Positions 9,620 through 19,586 are shown, counted from the stretch's first letter. The stretch is DNA of 64,000 nucleotides from Acinetobacter variabilis (GCF_000369625.1 NZ_KB850112.1:97194-161193), one strand, 5' to 3'. Numbers and translations are program-made. The notes: a model not told the origin generated them from the letters alone.

Positions 9620-10255
9620 TTAACGGGAAATCGCATATTTCAGCATAAAGATCTCGATGGCCTGTTGAATGATCTGATGGCGTTGTTGCATGTCAGGTAA
9701 CGGGCTTAAGCTCAGTAAGACTTTGTGATGTCGCATACCTAGCAGTAAGGACACCATCAGTTCGGTCTGATGTTGCGGATCATCAGTCTGGATAAATTGA
9801 TGTTGCTGCGCCTGCTCAAAGAAATCATGCCAGGCCTGATTCAGCTTGATATGTGAGGCCGTATAAAAACGTTCCGCCAACGGATTTTTTTCATAGGCCA
9901 GTTGCATGATGAGCAGGTCCAGTTTGAGAGCTTCCGGCAGATTGGCAATATTGAAAGAACGTAAACAGATCTGATATAGCTCCTGCTGAAAATCGCTATC
10001 AGGCTGCAGAACTTTAGGAGATTCCTGCAGAATTGCCTCACAGGTTTCTTCAACCGCACAGCTAAACAGCGTGGCCTTATCCTGAAAATGATTATAGACA
10101 GTGAGTTTGGTCACACCGGCTTTCAGCGCAATCTGGTTCATGCTGGAACCATGATAACCATGCTGTAAAAACAGCTGTTTCGCTGCGTTCAGAATACGCT
10201 GGCGTTTCTCCAGATCCTTGGGTCGTCCAACCGGTATTTGCACAATTTCATCCAA
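9620..10255 (-). CDS. TetR/AcrR-family repressor, probably of the adjacent efflux genes
   Basis: The 211-residue protein has a TetR N-terminal DNA-binding domain (RQRILNAAKQLFLQHGYHGS, then a helix-turn-helix around ALKAGVTKLTVYNHF, residues about 18-60) and a variable ligand-binding C-terminal domain. It is divergent from the membrane-fusion/RND genes across a 136-bp gap, the usual layout for a local efflux repressor. A palindrome in that gap is a candidate operator. The inducer is unknown. Confidence 0.88.
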   Translation of the reverse strand: MDEIVQIPVGRPKDLEKRQRILNAAKQLFLQHGYHGSSMNQIALKAGVTKLTVYNHFQDKATLFSCAVEETCEAILQESPKVLQPDSDFQQELYQICLRSFNIANLPEALKLDLLIMQLAYEKNPLAERFYTASHIKLNQAWHDFFEQAQQHQFIQTDDPQHQTELMVSLLLGMRHHKVLLSLSPLPDMQQRHQIIQQAIEIFMLKYAISR

Positions 10256-10302
10256 AAAAAATCAATATGGTCATTGTTTTAACTGCAGAATCCTAATTAG
10301 TG

Positions 10303-10314
10303 TACCGGGTGGTA
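10303..10314. promoter_or_regulatory. Candidate TetR operator in the divergent promoter region
   Basis: A palindrome TACC-GGGT-GGTA lies midway between the tetR start (10255) and the membrane-fusion gene start (10392), followed by AT-rich sequence suitable for a -10 region. The assignment rests on position and symmetry only. Confidence 0.35.
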
Positions 10315-10391
10315 TATTAATTAAAAAATAAGCAATTTATATATCTACTTATTTTGCCCTAAAAATGATGATTAGATAAGAGCGAACAATA

Positions 10392-11495
10392 ATGAGCACG
10401 ATACAGAGCGCACTGGCTGGCATGATCGTCCTATGCAGTATGGCTTTCTCAGGATGTAGCAAGGACAGCGCTGCAGCAGAACAGGAAGTTCCATTTGTCA
10501 TGGTGACCACACCGAAAACTTCACATCAGGAATTGAAAAGCTATGCCGGTGATCTCCAGGCACGTCAGCAAACAGCACTGGCGTTCCGGGTAGGCGGGCA
10601 GGTCACCCAGCGCTTTGTCGATGTGGGCGATCAGGTAAAAGTGGGGCAGATCTTGGCGACCCTAGATGTGAAAGATGCTCAACTTCAATTAAATGCAGCA
10701 CGTGCCCAGCTGGAAAGTGCTCAATCGGCCAGTAAAATTGCTCAGGATGAATTACAGCGTTTCAAGCAGCTGTTACCCACCAATGCCGTGAGCCGTTCGC
10801 AATATGATGCGATTGAAAACCAATATAAGGCAGCCGCGTCAAATCTGAAACAGGCCCAGTCTAATTATGATACGGCTAAAAACCAGACCGCTTATAACCA
10901 GCTCATTGCTAATAAAAATGGGGTGATTACTGCACGCAATATCGAAATTGGTCAGGTCGTTGCAGCAGGGCAGGCTGCCTTTGAACTGGCGATAGCTGGT
11001 GAGCGTGAAGTCGTGATTGGGGTTCCTGAACAGGCGATTTCCGAAATTAAAACCGGTCAGCCGGCCTGGGTCACTTTATGGTCTAAACCGAATGAAAAAT
11101 TCACCGCTTTTGTTCGTGAGATTTCACCAGCAGCAGATCAATCGCGTACCTTCCGGGTGAAAGTGGCTTTACGCGAGGGTAATAGCCAGATTCAGCTCGG
11201 CCAGAGTGCCCGGGTGTTCTTTCAGAACAGTCAGGACAATATCCTTAGCGTTCCTTTATCCAGTGTTTCAGCGACCGATCAGCAGGCCTATGTGATGGTA
11301 GTCAAGCCGGATTATACCATCCGCAAAGTGCCGGTGCAGCTGGGTGCTTATGGCCGTGATTCTGTGCCAGTTCTCAGTGGGTTAAAGGCTGATGATTATG
11401 TGGTAATTGGTGGGGTTCATCTACTGCGTGATCAGCAAAAAATCAATCCGATTGACCGTGAAAACCGTAGTGTGAAAATTCAGGCAGGGAGTTAA
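10392..11495 (+). CDS. RND efflux periplasmic adaptor (membrane-fusion) lipoprotein
   Basis: This subunit links an inner-membrane RND pump to an outer-membrane channel. The 367-residue protein begins with a signal peptide and lipobox (MAFSGC, Cys near residue 22), so it is probably a lipoprotein in the periplasm. Order of domains: barrel-sandwich (AFRVGGQVTQRFVDVGDQVKVG), an alpha-helical hairpin (residues about 95-160, AQLESAQSASKIAQDEL), second lipoyl half, beta-barrel and membrane-proximal domain. It ends 2 bp before the RND gene, so they form an operon. No outer-membrane channel gene is adjacent. Confidence 0.9.
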   Translation: MSTIQSALAGMIVLCSMAFSGCSKDSAAAEQEVPFVMVTTPKTSHQELKSYAGDLQARQQTALAFRVGGQVTQRFVDVGDQVKVGQILATLDVKDAQLQLNAARAQLESAQSASKIAQDELQRFKQLLPTNAVSRSQYDAIENQYKAAASNLKQAQSNYDTAKNQTAYNQLIANKNGVITARNIEIGQVVAAGQAAFELAIAGEREVVIGVPEQAISEIKTGQPAWVTLWSKPNEKFTAFVREISPAADQSRTFRVKVALREGNSQIQLGQSARVFFQNSQDNILSVPLSSVSATDQQAYVMVVKPDYTIRKVPVQLGAYGRDSVPVLSGLKADDYVVIGGVHLLRDQQKINPIDRENRSVKIQAGS

Positions 11496-11497
11496 AC

Positions 11498-14400
11498 ATG
11501 AACTTTAACCTGTCTGAATGGGCCTTAAAAAATAAAGGTCTGGTACTGTATTTCATGATCCTGCTCGGTTTGGTGGGTATCGTGTCCTATTCCAAACTGT
11601 CACAAAGTGAGGACCCGCCGTTTACCTTTAAGGTGATGGTAATCCAGACCTATTGGCCGGGTGCCAGTGCCAAGGAGGTGTCCTTACAGGTCACCGACCG
11701 GATTGAAAAAGAGTTGATGACTACCGGACAGTATGACCGGATCATGGCCTATTCCCGTCCGGGGGAATCCATGGTGACTTTTATTGCCAAGGACTCTTTG
11801 GCTTCCAAGGATGTCGCGGATGTCTGGTATAACGTCCGTAAGAAAATCAATGATATTCGGCATGAATTGCCGCAAAGCGTACAAGGTCCATTCTTCAATG
11901 ATGAGTTTGGTGATACCTTTGGTAACATCTATGTCATCAAGGGTAATGACTTCGATTATGCGACGCTTAAAGAATATGCCGACCGTTTACAGTTACAGTT
12001 GCAACGGGTCAAGGATGTTGCCAAAGTTGAACTGATTGGTCTGCAGGACCAGAAAATCTGGATCGAAATCTCCAACACCAAAGCTACCCAGCTCGGTATT
12101 CCGGTCACTGCCATTCAGCAGGCACTGCAGCAGCAAAATGCCATGACTCAGGCGGGCTTTTTTGAAACCGGTTCTGACCGGATTCAGGTGCGGGTCAGTG
12201 GTGCGCTGAATAATGTCGAAGAACTGCAGCAGCTACCTTTACTGGTGAATGGCAAGACCATCCAGCTTGGCGATGTGGCGGAGGTTTATCGTGGCTTTAC
12301 CGATCCGGCACAACCGCGTATGCGTTTTATGGGCGAAAATGGCATCGGTATTGCCGTATCGATGCGTAAAGGCGGTGACATCATTGCCTTGGGTAAAAAT
12401 CTGGAACAGGAATTTGCCCATTTGCAGAAAACTTTGCCTTTAGGAATGGATCTGCAAAAAGTTTCAGATCAGCCGGTAGCAGTGAAACGCAGTATTAATG
12501 AATTTATGAAAGTTCTGGCCGAGGCCGTGATTATTGTTCTCTTGGTGAGTTTTTTCTCACTCGGGTTCCGTACTGGTTTGGTGGTGGCTTTCTCGATTCC
12601 GTTAGTATTGGCGATGACCTTTGCCGGGATGCAACTGTTTGATGTTGGCCTGCATAAGATTTCTCTGGGTGCCCTGATTCTGGCACTTGGCCTTCTGGTC
12701 GATGACGCGATCATTGCCATAGAAATGATGGCAATCAAAATGGAGCAGGGTTTTAGCCGCTTACAGGCGGCCGGTCATGCCTGGCGGACGACTGCTTTTC
12801 CAATGCTGACCGGAACCCTGATTACTGCTGCCGGTTTCCTGCCAATCGCGACAGCAGCATCCAGTACCGGGGAATATACTCGCTCGATTTTCCAGGTGGT
12901 GACACTGGCACTGTTGGTGTCCTGGATTGCCGCAGTCCTGTTTGTACCTTATCTGGGTGACAAACTCCTGCCAGATTTTAACAAGGATCTGGTGCAGAGA
13001 GCGCCATGGTATCAACGTCTCTCGGCGCGTTTACGCAAACGCTCTGAACTGGAGCCGCTGGTGCATCATGCCGGTGAACATCATGATCCTTATCAAACCA
13101 ACTTCTATCAAAGCTTTCGTCGCTGGGTGAATATCTGTGTCACCTACCGTAAAGCAGTCATTGCGTCGACTGTCGGGATTTTTGTGCTATCCATTTTGAT
13201 GTTTAATCTGGTACCTAAACAATTCTTCCCGCCATCGAACCGTGCCGAAATTCTGGTAGATCTGAAACTGGAAGAGGGCGCTTCATTAAAAGCGACTGAG
13301 GCTGCGGTGAAAAAAGTTGAAAACTTCCTGTCTAAACAGGAGGGGATTGATAACTATGTGGTCTATGTCGGTACCGGCTCACCGCGTTTCTATTTGCCAT
13401 TAGACCAGCAATTGCCGTAAGCCAGCTTTGCCCAGTTTGTGGTATTGGCTTCATCACTTGAAGACCGCAATGAAATCCGTAAATCCTTAAGCGACCAGAT
13501 TCGGGTGCTGTTACCAGAAGCCCGTACCCGCGTATCTCTGCTGGAAAATGGCCCACCCGTCGGCTATCCATTACAGTTCCGAGTATCGGGTGAAGACCTG
13601 GGATTAGTCCGTCAATGGGCACAGAAAGTTGCAGCAACGGTCGGAGATAATCCGAATACTACTAATGTGCATCTGGACTGGGGCGAGCCAAGTAAAGTGA
13701 TTAAACTGGATATCGATCAGGACCGTGCCCGTCAGCTTGGCGTGAGCAGTAGCGATTTGGCCAGTTTTCTAAATAGTTCAATTTCTGGAACTGCGATTGA
13801 TCAATACCGTGAAAAACGTGAACTGATTGAAATCCGTTTACGGGGTGATCAAGCTGAACGTGTCGATGTTGGTTCACTGAATAGTCTGGCCGTACCAACT
13901 ACAAATAGGAGTTCAGTTCCTTTGGCCCAGATTGCCAAGATCGAATATAGCTTTGAAGAAGGCCTGATCTGGCATCGGAATCGCTTACCGACCATTACCA
14001 TACGGGCCGATATCCGGACGCAACTGCAACCGGCAACCGTGGTGAATGAGTTGAAAGATCAACTTGAGCAGCTCAGAGCAGAAATGCCAAGTGGCTATCT
14101 GATTGAAGTAGGTGGAACAGTCGAAGAATCTGCGCGAGGGCAGAATTCAGTGAATGCGGGTATGCCATTGTTCCTGGCAGTGGTGATGACTTTGCTGATG
14201 ATTCAGCTTAGAAGTATTTCACGTGCCTTTATTGTCTTCCTGACGGCGCCATTGGGCATTATTGGCGTGGTCTTATTCCTGTTAATTTTCAATAAACCTT
14301 TTGGTTTTGTGGCCATGCTGGGCACAATTGCTTTGTCAGGCATGATCATGCGTAACTCATTGATTCTCATTGACCAGATTGAACAGGATATTCAGGCGGG

Positions 14401-14623
14401 TGAATCGCAATGGAATGCCATTATCAATGCCACAGTGCGCCGTTGCCGTCCGATTGTCCTGACTGCACTGGCTGCCGTTCTAGCCATGATTCCTTTATCC
14501 AGAAGCATTTTCTTCGGACCAATGGCGGTTGCCATTATGGGAGGATTAATCGTTGCAACGCTATTAACACTGTTTTTCCTGCCAGCCTTATATGCACAAT
14601 GGTTTAAAGTGAAAAAAGTTTAA
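11498..14623 (+). pseudogene. RND efflux transporter (HAE1-like), interrupted by one in-frame stop codon
   Basis: A drug/proton antiporter of the inner membrane in families of this type. The frame runs 640 codons, meets TAA at 13418-13420, and continues in the same frame to 14623; read through, it gives about 1,041 residues, the normal RND length. The first part holds membrane helices 1-6 with the paired acidic residues of the proton relay (LGLLVDDAIIAIEMM, Asp402-Asp403) and the second porter domain starts just before the stop; the rest holds helices 8-12. Homologues have a residue at this point (LPLDQQLP-x-ASFAQF), and a CAA to TAA change would explain it. It is probably inactive as an intact pump unless the stop is suppressed or is a sequencing error. 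The adaptor and repressor upstream are intact. Confidence 0.85.
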
Positions 14624-14764
14624 ATTCTGTTTAAATTTGTCATAATTTCAGGTGCGAAATATTGAAAATTTCAATATAGTAGTACCTGATTTTTTAATAA
14701 CTCAAAAAAGACATACTGCTGCGGAACTCGCTTGTGCTGGGCCGTACACTTAGGTTGATTAAAC

Positions 14765-15142
14765 ATGACTCAAGACACACTCATCAAGATGCGACGTTCC
14801 GTGGCGATGGCTTATGTCTTCATGTTTTTTGCTTTGTTTACAGTGGTGAGCGGCATATTCGCCTACTGGTATGCACGTAAAATTACCCAGATCGATTATG
14901 CTGAAGTCTGGCTGCAGGCACAGGCACTCTGGATCATGCGCAATATTGTAATTTATTCGGTACTCGCCATTTTTGCAGCGCTTTGGTTCATTCCATTATT
15001 TTTCTTTGCCTGGGATAGCCAGCTTTGGGTGAAAGCCTGCACAGTCGCAGGTGTGGTATTCAGCTTTATTGCTATTATTTTCCTCATTAATGCCTGGTTC
15101 AAAGGTATCTTCAAATTTTCTCAAAACAAAGCCGTATTCTAA
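14765..15142 (+). CDS. Small integral membrane protein, function unknown
   Basis: The 125-residue product has three clear hydrophobic helices (residues about 13-35, 56-83 and 90-113) and no enzymatic motifs. The second hydrophobic block has the look of a DUF4870-type membrane protein, but I cannot assign it to a named family with confidence. It precedes dnaJ by 103 bp in the same direction. Start chosen at the first ATG of the open frame. Confidence 0.75.
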   Translation: MTQDTLIKMRRSVAMAYVFMFFALFTVVSGIFAYWYARKITQIDYAEVWLQAQALWIMRNIVIYSVLAIFAALWFIPLFFFAWDSQLWVKACTVAGVVFSFIAIIFLINAWFKGIFKFSQNKAVF

Positions 15143-15245
15143 GCTTTCAATTTTTTTTCAGAATTCCCCTTGTAAAGCTGGGTTTAACCCCAATTTTAGA
15201 CCACAGTCAATATTAAATAGAATTCCGTGAGGAGCATCGCCAGAC

Positions 15246-16361
15246 ATGGCTAAACGTGATTATTATGAGGTTTTGGGCGTCTCTAAAACCGCTAGTGATG
15301 ATGAAATTAAAAAAGCCTACCGTAAGTTGGCGATGAAATATCATCCAGACCGTAACCCGGACAATCCTGAAGCTGAAGAGAAATTTAAAGAGGCTTCAGA
15401 AGCGTATGAAGTTCTGTCAGACAGCGAGAAACGCAGCATGTACGACCGCATGGGCCATCAAGCCTTTGAAGGTGGTATGGGTGGTGGTGCTGGCGGCTTC
15501 GGTGGTTTCAGTGCGGAAGATATTTTCAGCCAGTTTGGGGATATTTTCGGTGGAGCCTTTGGTGGGGGTGGCCGTGGCCAGCAACGTCAACGCCGTGGTT
15601 CAGACTTACGCTATGTGATGGAATTGACCCTTGAAGAAGCAGTGAAAGGCGTTAAGAAAACCATTACTTTTACTGCACCAGCGCCATGTGACGCCTGTGA
15701 TGGTAAAGGTTCTAAAAATCCGAACGATGTTGAAACCTGTCCAACCTGTCATGGTGCCGGCCGGGTACGTATGCAGCAAGGTTTCTTCTCGGTACAGCAA
15801 ACCTGTAGTACCTGTCGTGGCCAGGGCAAGATCATCAAGAATCCATGTAATAAATGTCATGGTTCAGGTGTATCTGACCGTCAGCAAACTTTGGAAGTTA
15901 CTATTCCAGCCGGGGTGGACAATGGCGACCGCGTACGCTTGACTGGTAAAGGTGAAGCGATCCGTGATGGCCAATCAGGTGATCTATACGTTGAAGTCGT
16001 GGTACGTGAACACGAAATCTTCCAGCGTGACGGTGCAGATCTGTATATGGATGTGCCAATTTCAATTGCGGATGCAGCTTTGGGTAAAGAAGTTCAGATT
16101 CCGACATTAGATGGTCGTGTCAGCCTGAAAATTCCTGAAGGTACGCAAACCGGTAAACTGTTCCGCCTACGTGGTAAGGGCGTGAAACCAGTACGTTCAA
16201 CCATGCAAGGTGATCTGCTTTGCCGTGTTGTTGTAGAAACACCGGTGAACCTGACTGCACGTCAACGTGAACTGTTAAAAGAGTTGCAAGCGACCATGGA
16301 AGATGAGGGCAGCCAGTCTTCTCCAAAGAAAAAATCTTTCTTTGATCGGTTGTTTGACTGA
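15246..16361 (+). CDS. dnaJ: Co-chaperone DnaJ (Hsp40)
   Basis: It stimulates DnaK ATPase activity and delivers unfolded clients in the cytosol. The 371-residue protein has all class A parts: J domain with HPD at residues 33-35, a Gly/Phe-rich linker (residues about 75-115), four zinc-binding CXXCXGXG repeats ([32 protein letters not shown]), and C-terminal client-binding domains. GAGGAGC lies upstream of the ATG. dnaK is not adjacent in this window. A terminator follows. Confidence 0.98.
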   Translation: MAKRDYYEVLGVSKTASDDEIKKAYRKLAMKYHPDRNPDNPEAEEKFKEASEAYEVLSDSEKRSMYDRMGHQAFEGGMGGGAGGFGGFSAEDIFSQFGDIFGGAFGGGGRGQQRQRRGSDLRYVMELTLEEAVKGVKKTITFTAPAPCDACDGKGSKNPNDVETCPTCHGAGRVRMQQGFFSVQQTCSTCRGQGKIIKNPCNKCHGSGVSDRQQTLEVTIPAGVDNGDRVRLTGKGEAIRDGQSGDLYVEVVVREHEIFQRDGADLYMDVPISIADAALGKEVQIPTLDGRVSLKIPEGTQTGKLFRLRGKGVKPVRSTMQGDLLCRVVVETPVNLTARQRELLKELQATMEDEGSQSSPKKKSFFDRLFD

Positions 16362-16379
16362 TCTGGATCGATAAAAAAG

Positions 16380-16393
16380 GACGCTCAGGCGTC
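16380..16393 (+). terminator. Rho-independent terminator of dnaJ
   Basis: GACGC-TCAG-GCGTC, extended by A/T pairs on both sides, is followed by a T7 run 18 bp after the dnaJ stop codon. Confidence 0.85.
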
Positions 16394-16532
16394 TTTTTTT
16401 ATGGCTTAAATTCGGAAAAGACGTATAAGTTCATTATTAGATAGAAATAATGAGAAAATTATTCTTTTAATAGTATTGGCTTTTTAAGAAGGATTTATAT
16501 CCCTCACGCAGAGAAATATAAATCCTGTCATA

Positions 16533-16718
16533 TTATTGCGCTTCAGTTGCTTGAGCTTCTGATGCTGGAGCTTCGCTTGCAGGTGCTTCAGCAGCTTGAA
16601 CTTCAGATGCAGCTGTTTCAGTTGCAGCAGGAGCTGTTTGTGCTACTTCTTCAGCAGCAAAAGTTTGTGATGCAGCAATTAACGCTATCCCGGCAAAAGT
16701 TAATTGAACTAATTTCAT
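16533..16718 (-). CDS. Small exported Ala/Glu-rich protein, function unknown
   Basis: The product is 61 residues from the ATG at 16718. A Lys-started hydrophobic segment and TFAAEE cleavage-like site (residues 1-22) form a signal peptide, leaving about 40 residues of low-complexity Ala/Glu/Thr sequence with near-repeats (APASEAPASEAQATEAQ). The frame also opens at 16763, but that start lies inside an IS end and is spurious. GGAAATTT just before the ATG is the ribosome site; these eight bases are the target duplication of the adjacent IS1-family insertion, so the gene is separated from its own promoter. Confidence 0.65.
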   Translation of the reverse strand: MKLVQLTFAGIALIAASQTFAAEEVAQTAPAATETAASEVQAAEAPASEAPASEAQATEAQ

Positions 16719-16728
16719 ATAAATTTCC

Positions 16729-17515
16729 GGTGGTGTTTCAAAAAGTATGCTGGCGTTAAACAAATCCGTTATTAAGGTAAAAGAAAGTCAAATCAAAGGC
16801 TTTAAAATGATTTTCGAGCTTTTTAGAAAAGTTGCAACTTCTCCTAAATCCACGCCTGATTCGATGACGAATTCTACAATTGTTACCTTCAATACCGACG
16901 GTAAAAAACTTACCGATCACTTGCTTGCAACATTGAAATGCTGTGATAAAACTATCCCAATGATCACTCGCAATTCGAGCATATTGAACCCCAAGCTTTT
17001 TAAGTCTAGCTTTAAGACGTTGAACCGTTGCTAAATCCCGCTTACCCCAAACATAAGCAACAATTTCTCCAGATTCTCGATGGTAGGCATAAATAAGCCA
17101 TTGTTTATTTTGCTTATTCCCTACAAAAGTCCAAAGTTCATCGACTTCAAGACATTCGTAGTGGCTTTGTTTAGGCTGAATCTGATAGATCGATTCACTT
17201 AAGGTTCGTAATACCTTGCCAATGCTGATACGCTCGACTTCAGCAATATCTCTTACACCGCTTCCTCTGACCATTAAATGTAGTATCTTGCCGGTAATAC
17301 CTGAGTTACACCCTTGATAGCTTAATGCATGATCACCAATAAATTGACGTTTGCAATCTTTGCACTGATGGTTTTGTTTTCCATCTACTTTGATGCCATT
17401 TCTCTTTATATTGTTACTTAGACAGGTAGGACATTTGATTTGTAGCGTTATTTTCATAACTCTATTTTATCAAAAGCCATATTGTTTTTTTCAGCATACT
17501 TTTTGAAACACCACC
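16729..17515 (-). mobile_element. IS1-family insertion sequence, complete, with 8-bp target duplication
   Basis: The 787-bp element is bounded by perfect 24-bp terminal inverted repeats (16729-16752 and 17492-17515) starting GGTGGTGTTTC, which resembles the GGTGATG start of IS1 ends. The flanking 8 bp AAATTTCC is present on both sides (16721-16728 and 17516-17523), so insertion was simple and both ends are intact. One transposase gene fills it on the minus strand. It sits in the leader of the small exported-protein gene. Confidence 0.95.
16756..17457 (-). CDS. IS1-family transposase, single-ORF type
   Basis: A DDE transposase for the surrounding element. The 233-residue protein has an N-terminal zinc-binding segment (CPTC near residue 9 and CKDC near residue 33), a helix-turn-helix region around residues 64-85, and a catalytic core starting at YECLEVDELWTFVGNK with a further Asp in IASDHWDSF. 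It is read as one continuous frame, whereas classical IS1 needs a programmed frameshift between insA and insB'. It appears intact. Confidence 0.92.
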   Translation of the reverse strand: MKITLQIKCPTCLSNNIKRNGIKVDGKQNHQCKDCKRQFIGDHALSYQGCNSGITGKILHLMVRGSGVRDIAEVERISIGKVLRTLSESIYQIQPKQSHYECLEVDELWTFVGNKQNKQWLIYAYHRESGEIVAYVWGKRDLATVQRLKARLKKLGVQYARIASDHWDSFITAFQCCKQVIGKFFTVGIEGNNCRIRHRIRRGFRRSCNFSKKLENHFKAFDLTFFYLNNGFV

Positions 17516-17780
17516 AAATTTCCTTGTATTAAAAATAGTGTACTACTCAGTACACTTGGCAAAAATGTTGACATAAAATGTAGATATTGATGTTTTTTTG
17601 TGTGTACTTATGTTTGGTAATGTAATTTGATGTTATTTAAATAATTGAAATATAAGATTAATCATTAATCTCATAAAATTGAGCAAGTGGCAAAATATAT
17701 AAGAAAATGGATTTTTTAATGTGATGTATGTCACATATTTGCACATCTAAAGAATGAAATTTAATTTAAATTCTAAAAGA

Positions 17781-17975
17781 AAAACCCCAGCGTCCTGCTG
17801 GGGTTTTTCGTATGGGTTCGCTCGGTATAACTCCTGTCGTACCTTACTGTCCTTGTGCTGATCTATTGTTATTCTTGTTTGGAACTTCCTGTTCCTGATG
17901 AGTTCATCATAGGAAACTTCCAGTATTCTGGATAGCAGCAAAAGGCCGAGATTGATGTGAGCCAAAGCGTACAAA
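17781..17975 (-). ncRNA. Candidate small RNA ending at a strong terminator
   Basis: On the minus strand a strong intrinsic terminator (stem 17781-17791 with 17797-17807, AAAACCCCAGC/GCTGGGGTTTT, then TTTTTCTTTT) ends a GC-richer 200-bp island inside AT-rich DNA. No gene feeds it: the 75-codon frame through it (17747-17974) has no ribosome site and runs across the terminator. Upstream are short self-complementary blocks (GGAAGTTTCC and GGAACAGGAAGTTCC). This is best read as a free-standing regulatory RNA; the 5' end is a guess. The rest of 17,524-18,361 shows no other gene. Confidence 0.45.
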
Positions 17976-18361
17976 GAGTCCGATTACTACTTTTGCCAGA
18001 CAGGGAAAATACTTTATCACCTCATCATCAGGATATGAAAATCCTGAATTAATGATCTCTCTATTCATTTGACTAATAAAATATTATGAATAATCTGAAA
18101 TATTAAAAGAATTGTTACAAAAACTGGTTCCTGTTAAATTTTTAGCAATCATGAGATTATTAAGAATTTGATATATAAAATTAATTTTTAGGCTGGCAAT
18201 CTTGCTAAATAGGAAGAATTTAGAAGGTTATTTAATCTGTCAATTCCTCAAAACTTGCAGAACTTTTTCTAATTTGTAATCCTTGCGACCAAGGGTGTCT
18301 AGCTGAGCTAAGGCAGGTATTTGTTGTAGTCGGGCCGCTACAACTGATAACAGGTGCCTGT

Positions 18362-18559
18362 ATGTTTAATTTAAAGATTTTTAATAAGATCTCTACCGAA
18401 GTCTTGACCTTAAAAAATGACCTTGAGCTGAATTCCGAGATTCAACTCATCACTAAATATAAAACATCTATTTGTGAAGACTATAAAAAAGCGATTGTGT
18501 TGATCTTTAAAGAACGTGGATATACCAGCTTGGAAGTTGGTCAACTACTTGATGCGTGA
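18362..18559 (+). CDS. Hypothetical 65-aa protein
   Basis: I do not recognise the product. It is short, charged and helical, with LTLKNDLELN and KDYKKAIVLIFKERGYTS-like composition and no membrane segment; the end GYTSLEVGQLLDA resembles the start of a small helix-turn-helix, without more support. The leader has a TTGTAG/CTACAA hairpin and an AGGTGCC ribosome-like site 8 nt before the ATG. It lies in a region of IS elements and gene fragments, so it may be a remnant. Confidence 0.35.
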   Translation: MFNLKIFNKISTEVLTLKNDLELNSEIQLITKYKTSICEDYKKAIVLIFKERGYTSLEVGQLLDA

Positions 18560-18562
18560 TCC

Positions 18563-18745
18563 TTAAACATTCCTAAATTTAAAAAAGTATGGATTTACAC
18601 TTCCATTTACCCAAGCAATCCATCGTGTTTCATCGAAAATAATGCCATGCGCTAAGGGCATATGCTTCAGTACGCGATGATGGGTATTTAATTCAATAAT
18701 ATCAGTAATACTTATATTGCTGAGGTGGTCAAACTGGAGTTTCAA
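18563..18745 (-). pseudogene. GNAT-family acetyltransferase, N-terminal fragment
   Basis: The 60-codon frame opens at a TTG with AGGG 8 nt upstream. It resembles the first third of GNAT acetyltransferases (IIELNTHHRVLKHMPLAHGIIFDETRWIAWV matches the usual 'position the neighbour residues ... W' opening). The acetyl-CoA-binding motif (Q/RxxGxG/A) and everything after it are missing: the frame becomes unrelated sequence and stops. It looks like a 3'-truncated remnant rather than a working enzyme. Family assignment is from pattern only. Confidence 0.5.
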
Positions 18746-18869
18746 TATATTTCCCTTAAATGCAAATGATCTGAATATGAAAAATCAAGATCATACGTAC
18801 CATGGAAAAGAGGTGGTCCCACTTGTTTGAACAACTAAAAGCGTATTTATAAGTGATATTCCGCTCTAG

Positions 18870-19586
18870 TTAAGCCACCTTGTTTTGTTGGGGTAGCTGA
18901 TCATAGTAAAACTCATTTGGTGTCATTTTGTCTAGACTCGAATGAGGTCGTTTCAAATTATAAAACTCAAAATATGCACTTAATTGCTTTTTCGCATCTG
19001 TGACACTGCTATAAGCTTTGAGATACACCTCTTCATATTTAACGCTCCGCCATAATCGTTCAACCATCACATTATCTACCCATCGACCTTTACCATCCAT
19101 ACTGATTTGAATGCCATTTGATTTCAATACATCAATAAATGCATCACTGGTGAACTGACTGCCTTGGTCTGTATTCAATATTTCAGGTGATCCATATTTT
19201 TCAATCGCTTCATTTAAAACCGAAATACAAAAATCCACATCCATACTAATCGATACCCTATGCGCAAGTACCTTGCGGCTATGCCAATCAATCACAGCAC
19301 ATAAATAAACAAAGCCTTTTGCCATAGGAATATACGTTATATCCGTAGACCACACTTGATTACTGCGCAGAATAGCCAACCCTTTGAGCAGATATGGATA
19401 TTTACGGTGAGCTTGATTAGCCTGGCTTAAATTTGGTTTGCAATATAACGCCTGAATACCCATTTTCTTCATTAAAGTACGTGTATGACGTCGTCCTATA
19501 TGATGCCCTTGACGATTCAACAAATCACGCATCATACGACTGCCTGCAAAAGGATATTGCATATGTAATTCATCAATACATCGCAT
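18870..19586 (-). CDS. IS3-family transposase OrfB (DDE integrase core)
   Basis: The catalytic half of the IS3 transposase. HTH_21-like residues precede an rve-type core with the first Asp in VWSTDITYIPMAKGFVYL, the second in LNTDQGSQFTS, and the Glu in NVMVERLWRSVKYEEVY, ending with the usual RPHSSLDKMTPNEFY. The frame is open well upstream of the ATG at 19586 back to about 19745, where a T-TTT-TTA heptamer (19742-19748, minus strand) would allow a -1 ribosomal frameshift from orfA. The natural product is therefore an OrfAB fusion. Confidence 0.9.
   Translation of the reverse strand: MRCIDELHMQYPFAGSRMMRDLLNRQGHHIGRRHTRTLMKKMGIQALYCKPNLSQANQAHRKYPYLLKGLAILRSNQVWSTDITYIPMAKGFVYLCAVIDWHSRKVLAHRVSISMDVDFCISVLNEAIEKYGSPEILNTDQGSQFTSDAFIDVLKSNGIQISMDGKGRWVDNVMVERLWRSVKYEEVYLKAYSSVTDAKKQLSAYFEFYNLKRPHSSLDKMTPNEFYYDQLPQQNKVA

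Noticed and set aside
11498..14623. Two separate transporter genes (640 and 394 codons)
   Set aside because: Both frames are the same frame, joined through one TAA, and together give one normal-length RND protein; the GTG at 13439 has no ribosome site.
17747..17974. A 75-codon minus-strand gene
   Set aside because: It runs across a strong terminator, has no ribosome site, and its sequence is explained by RNA-like hairpins.
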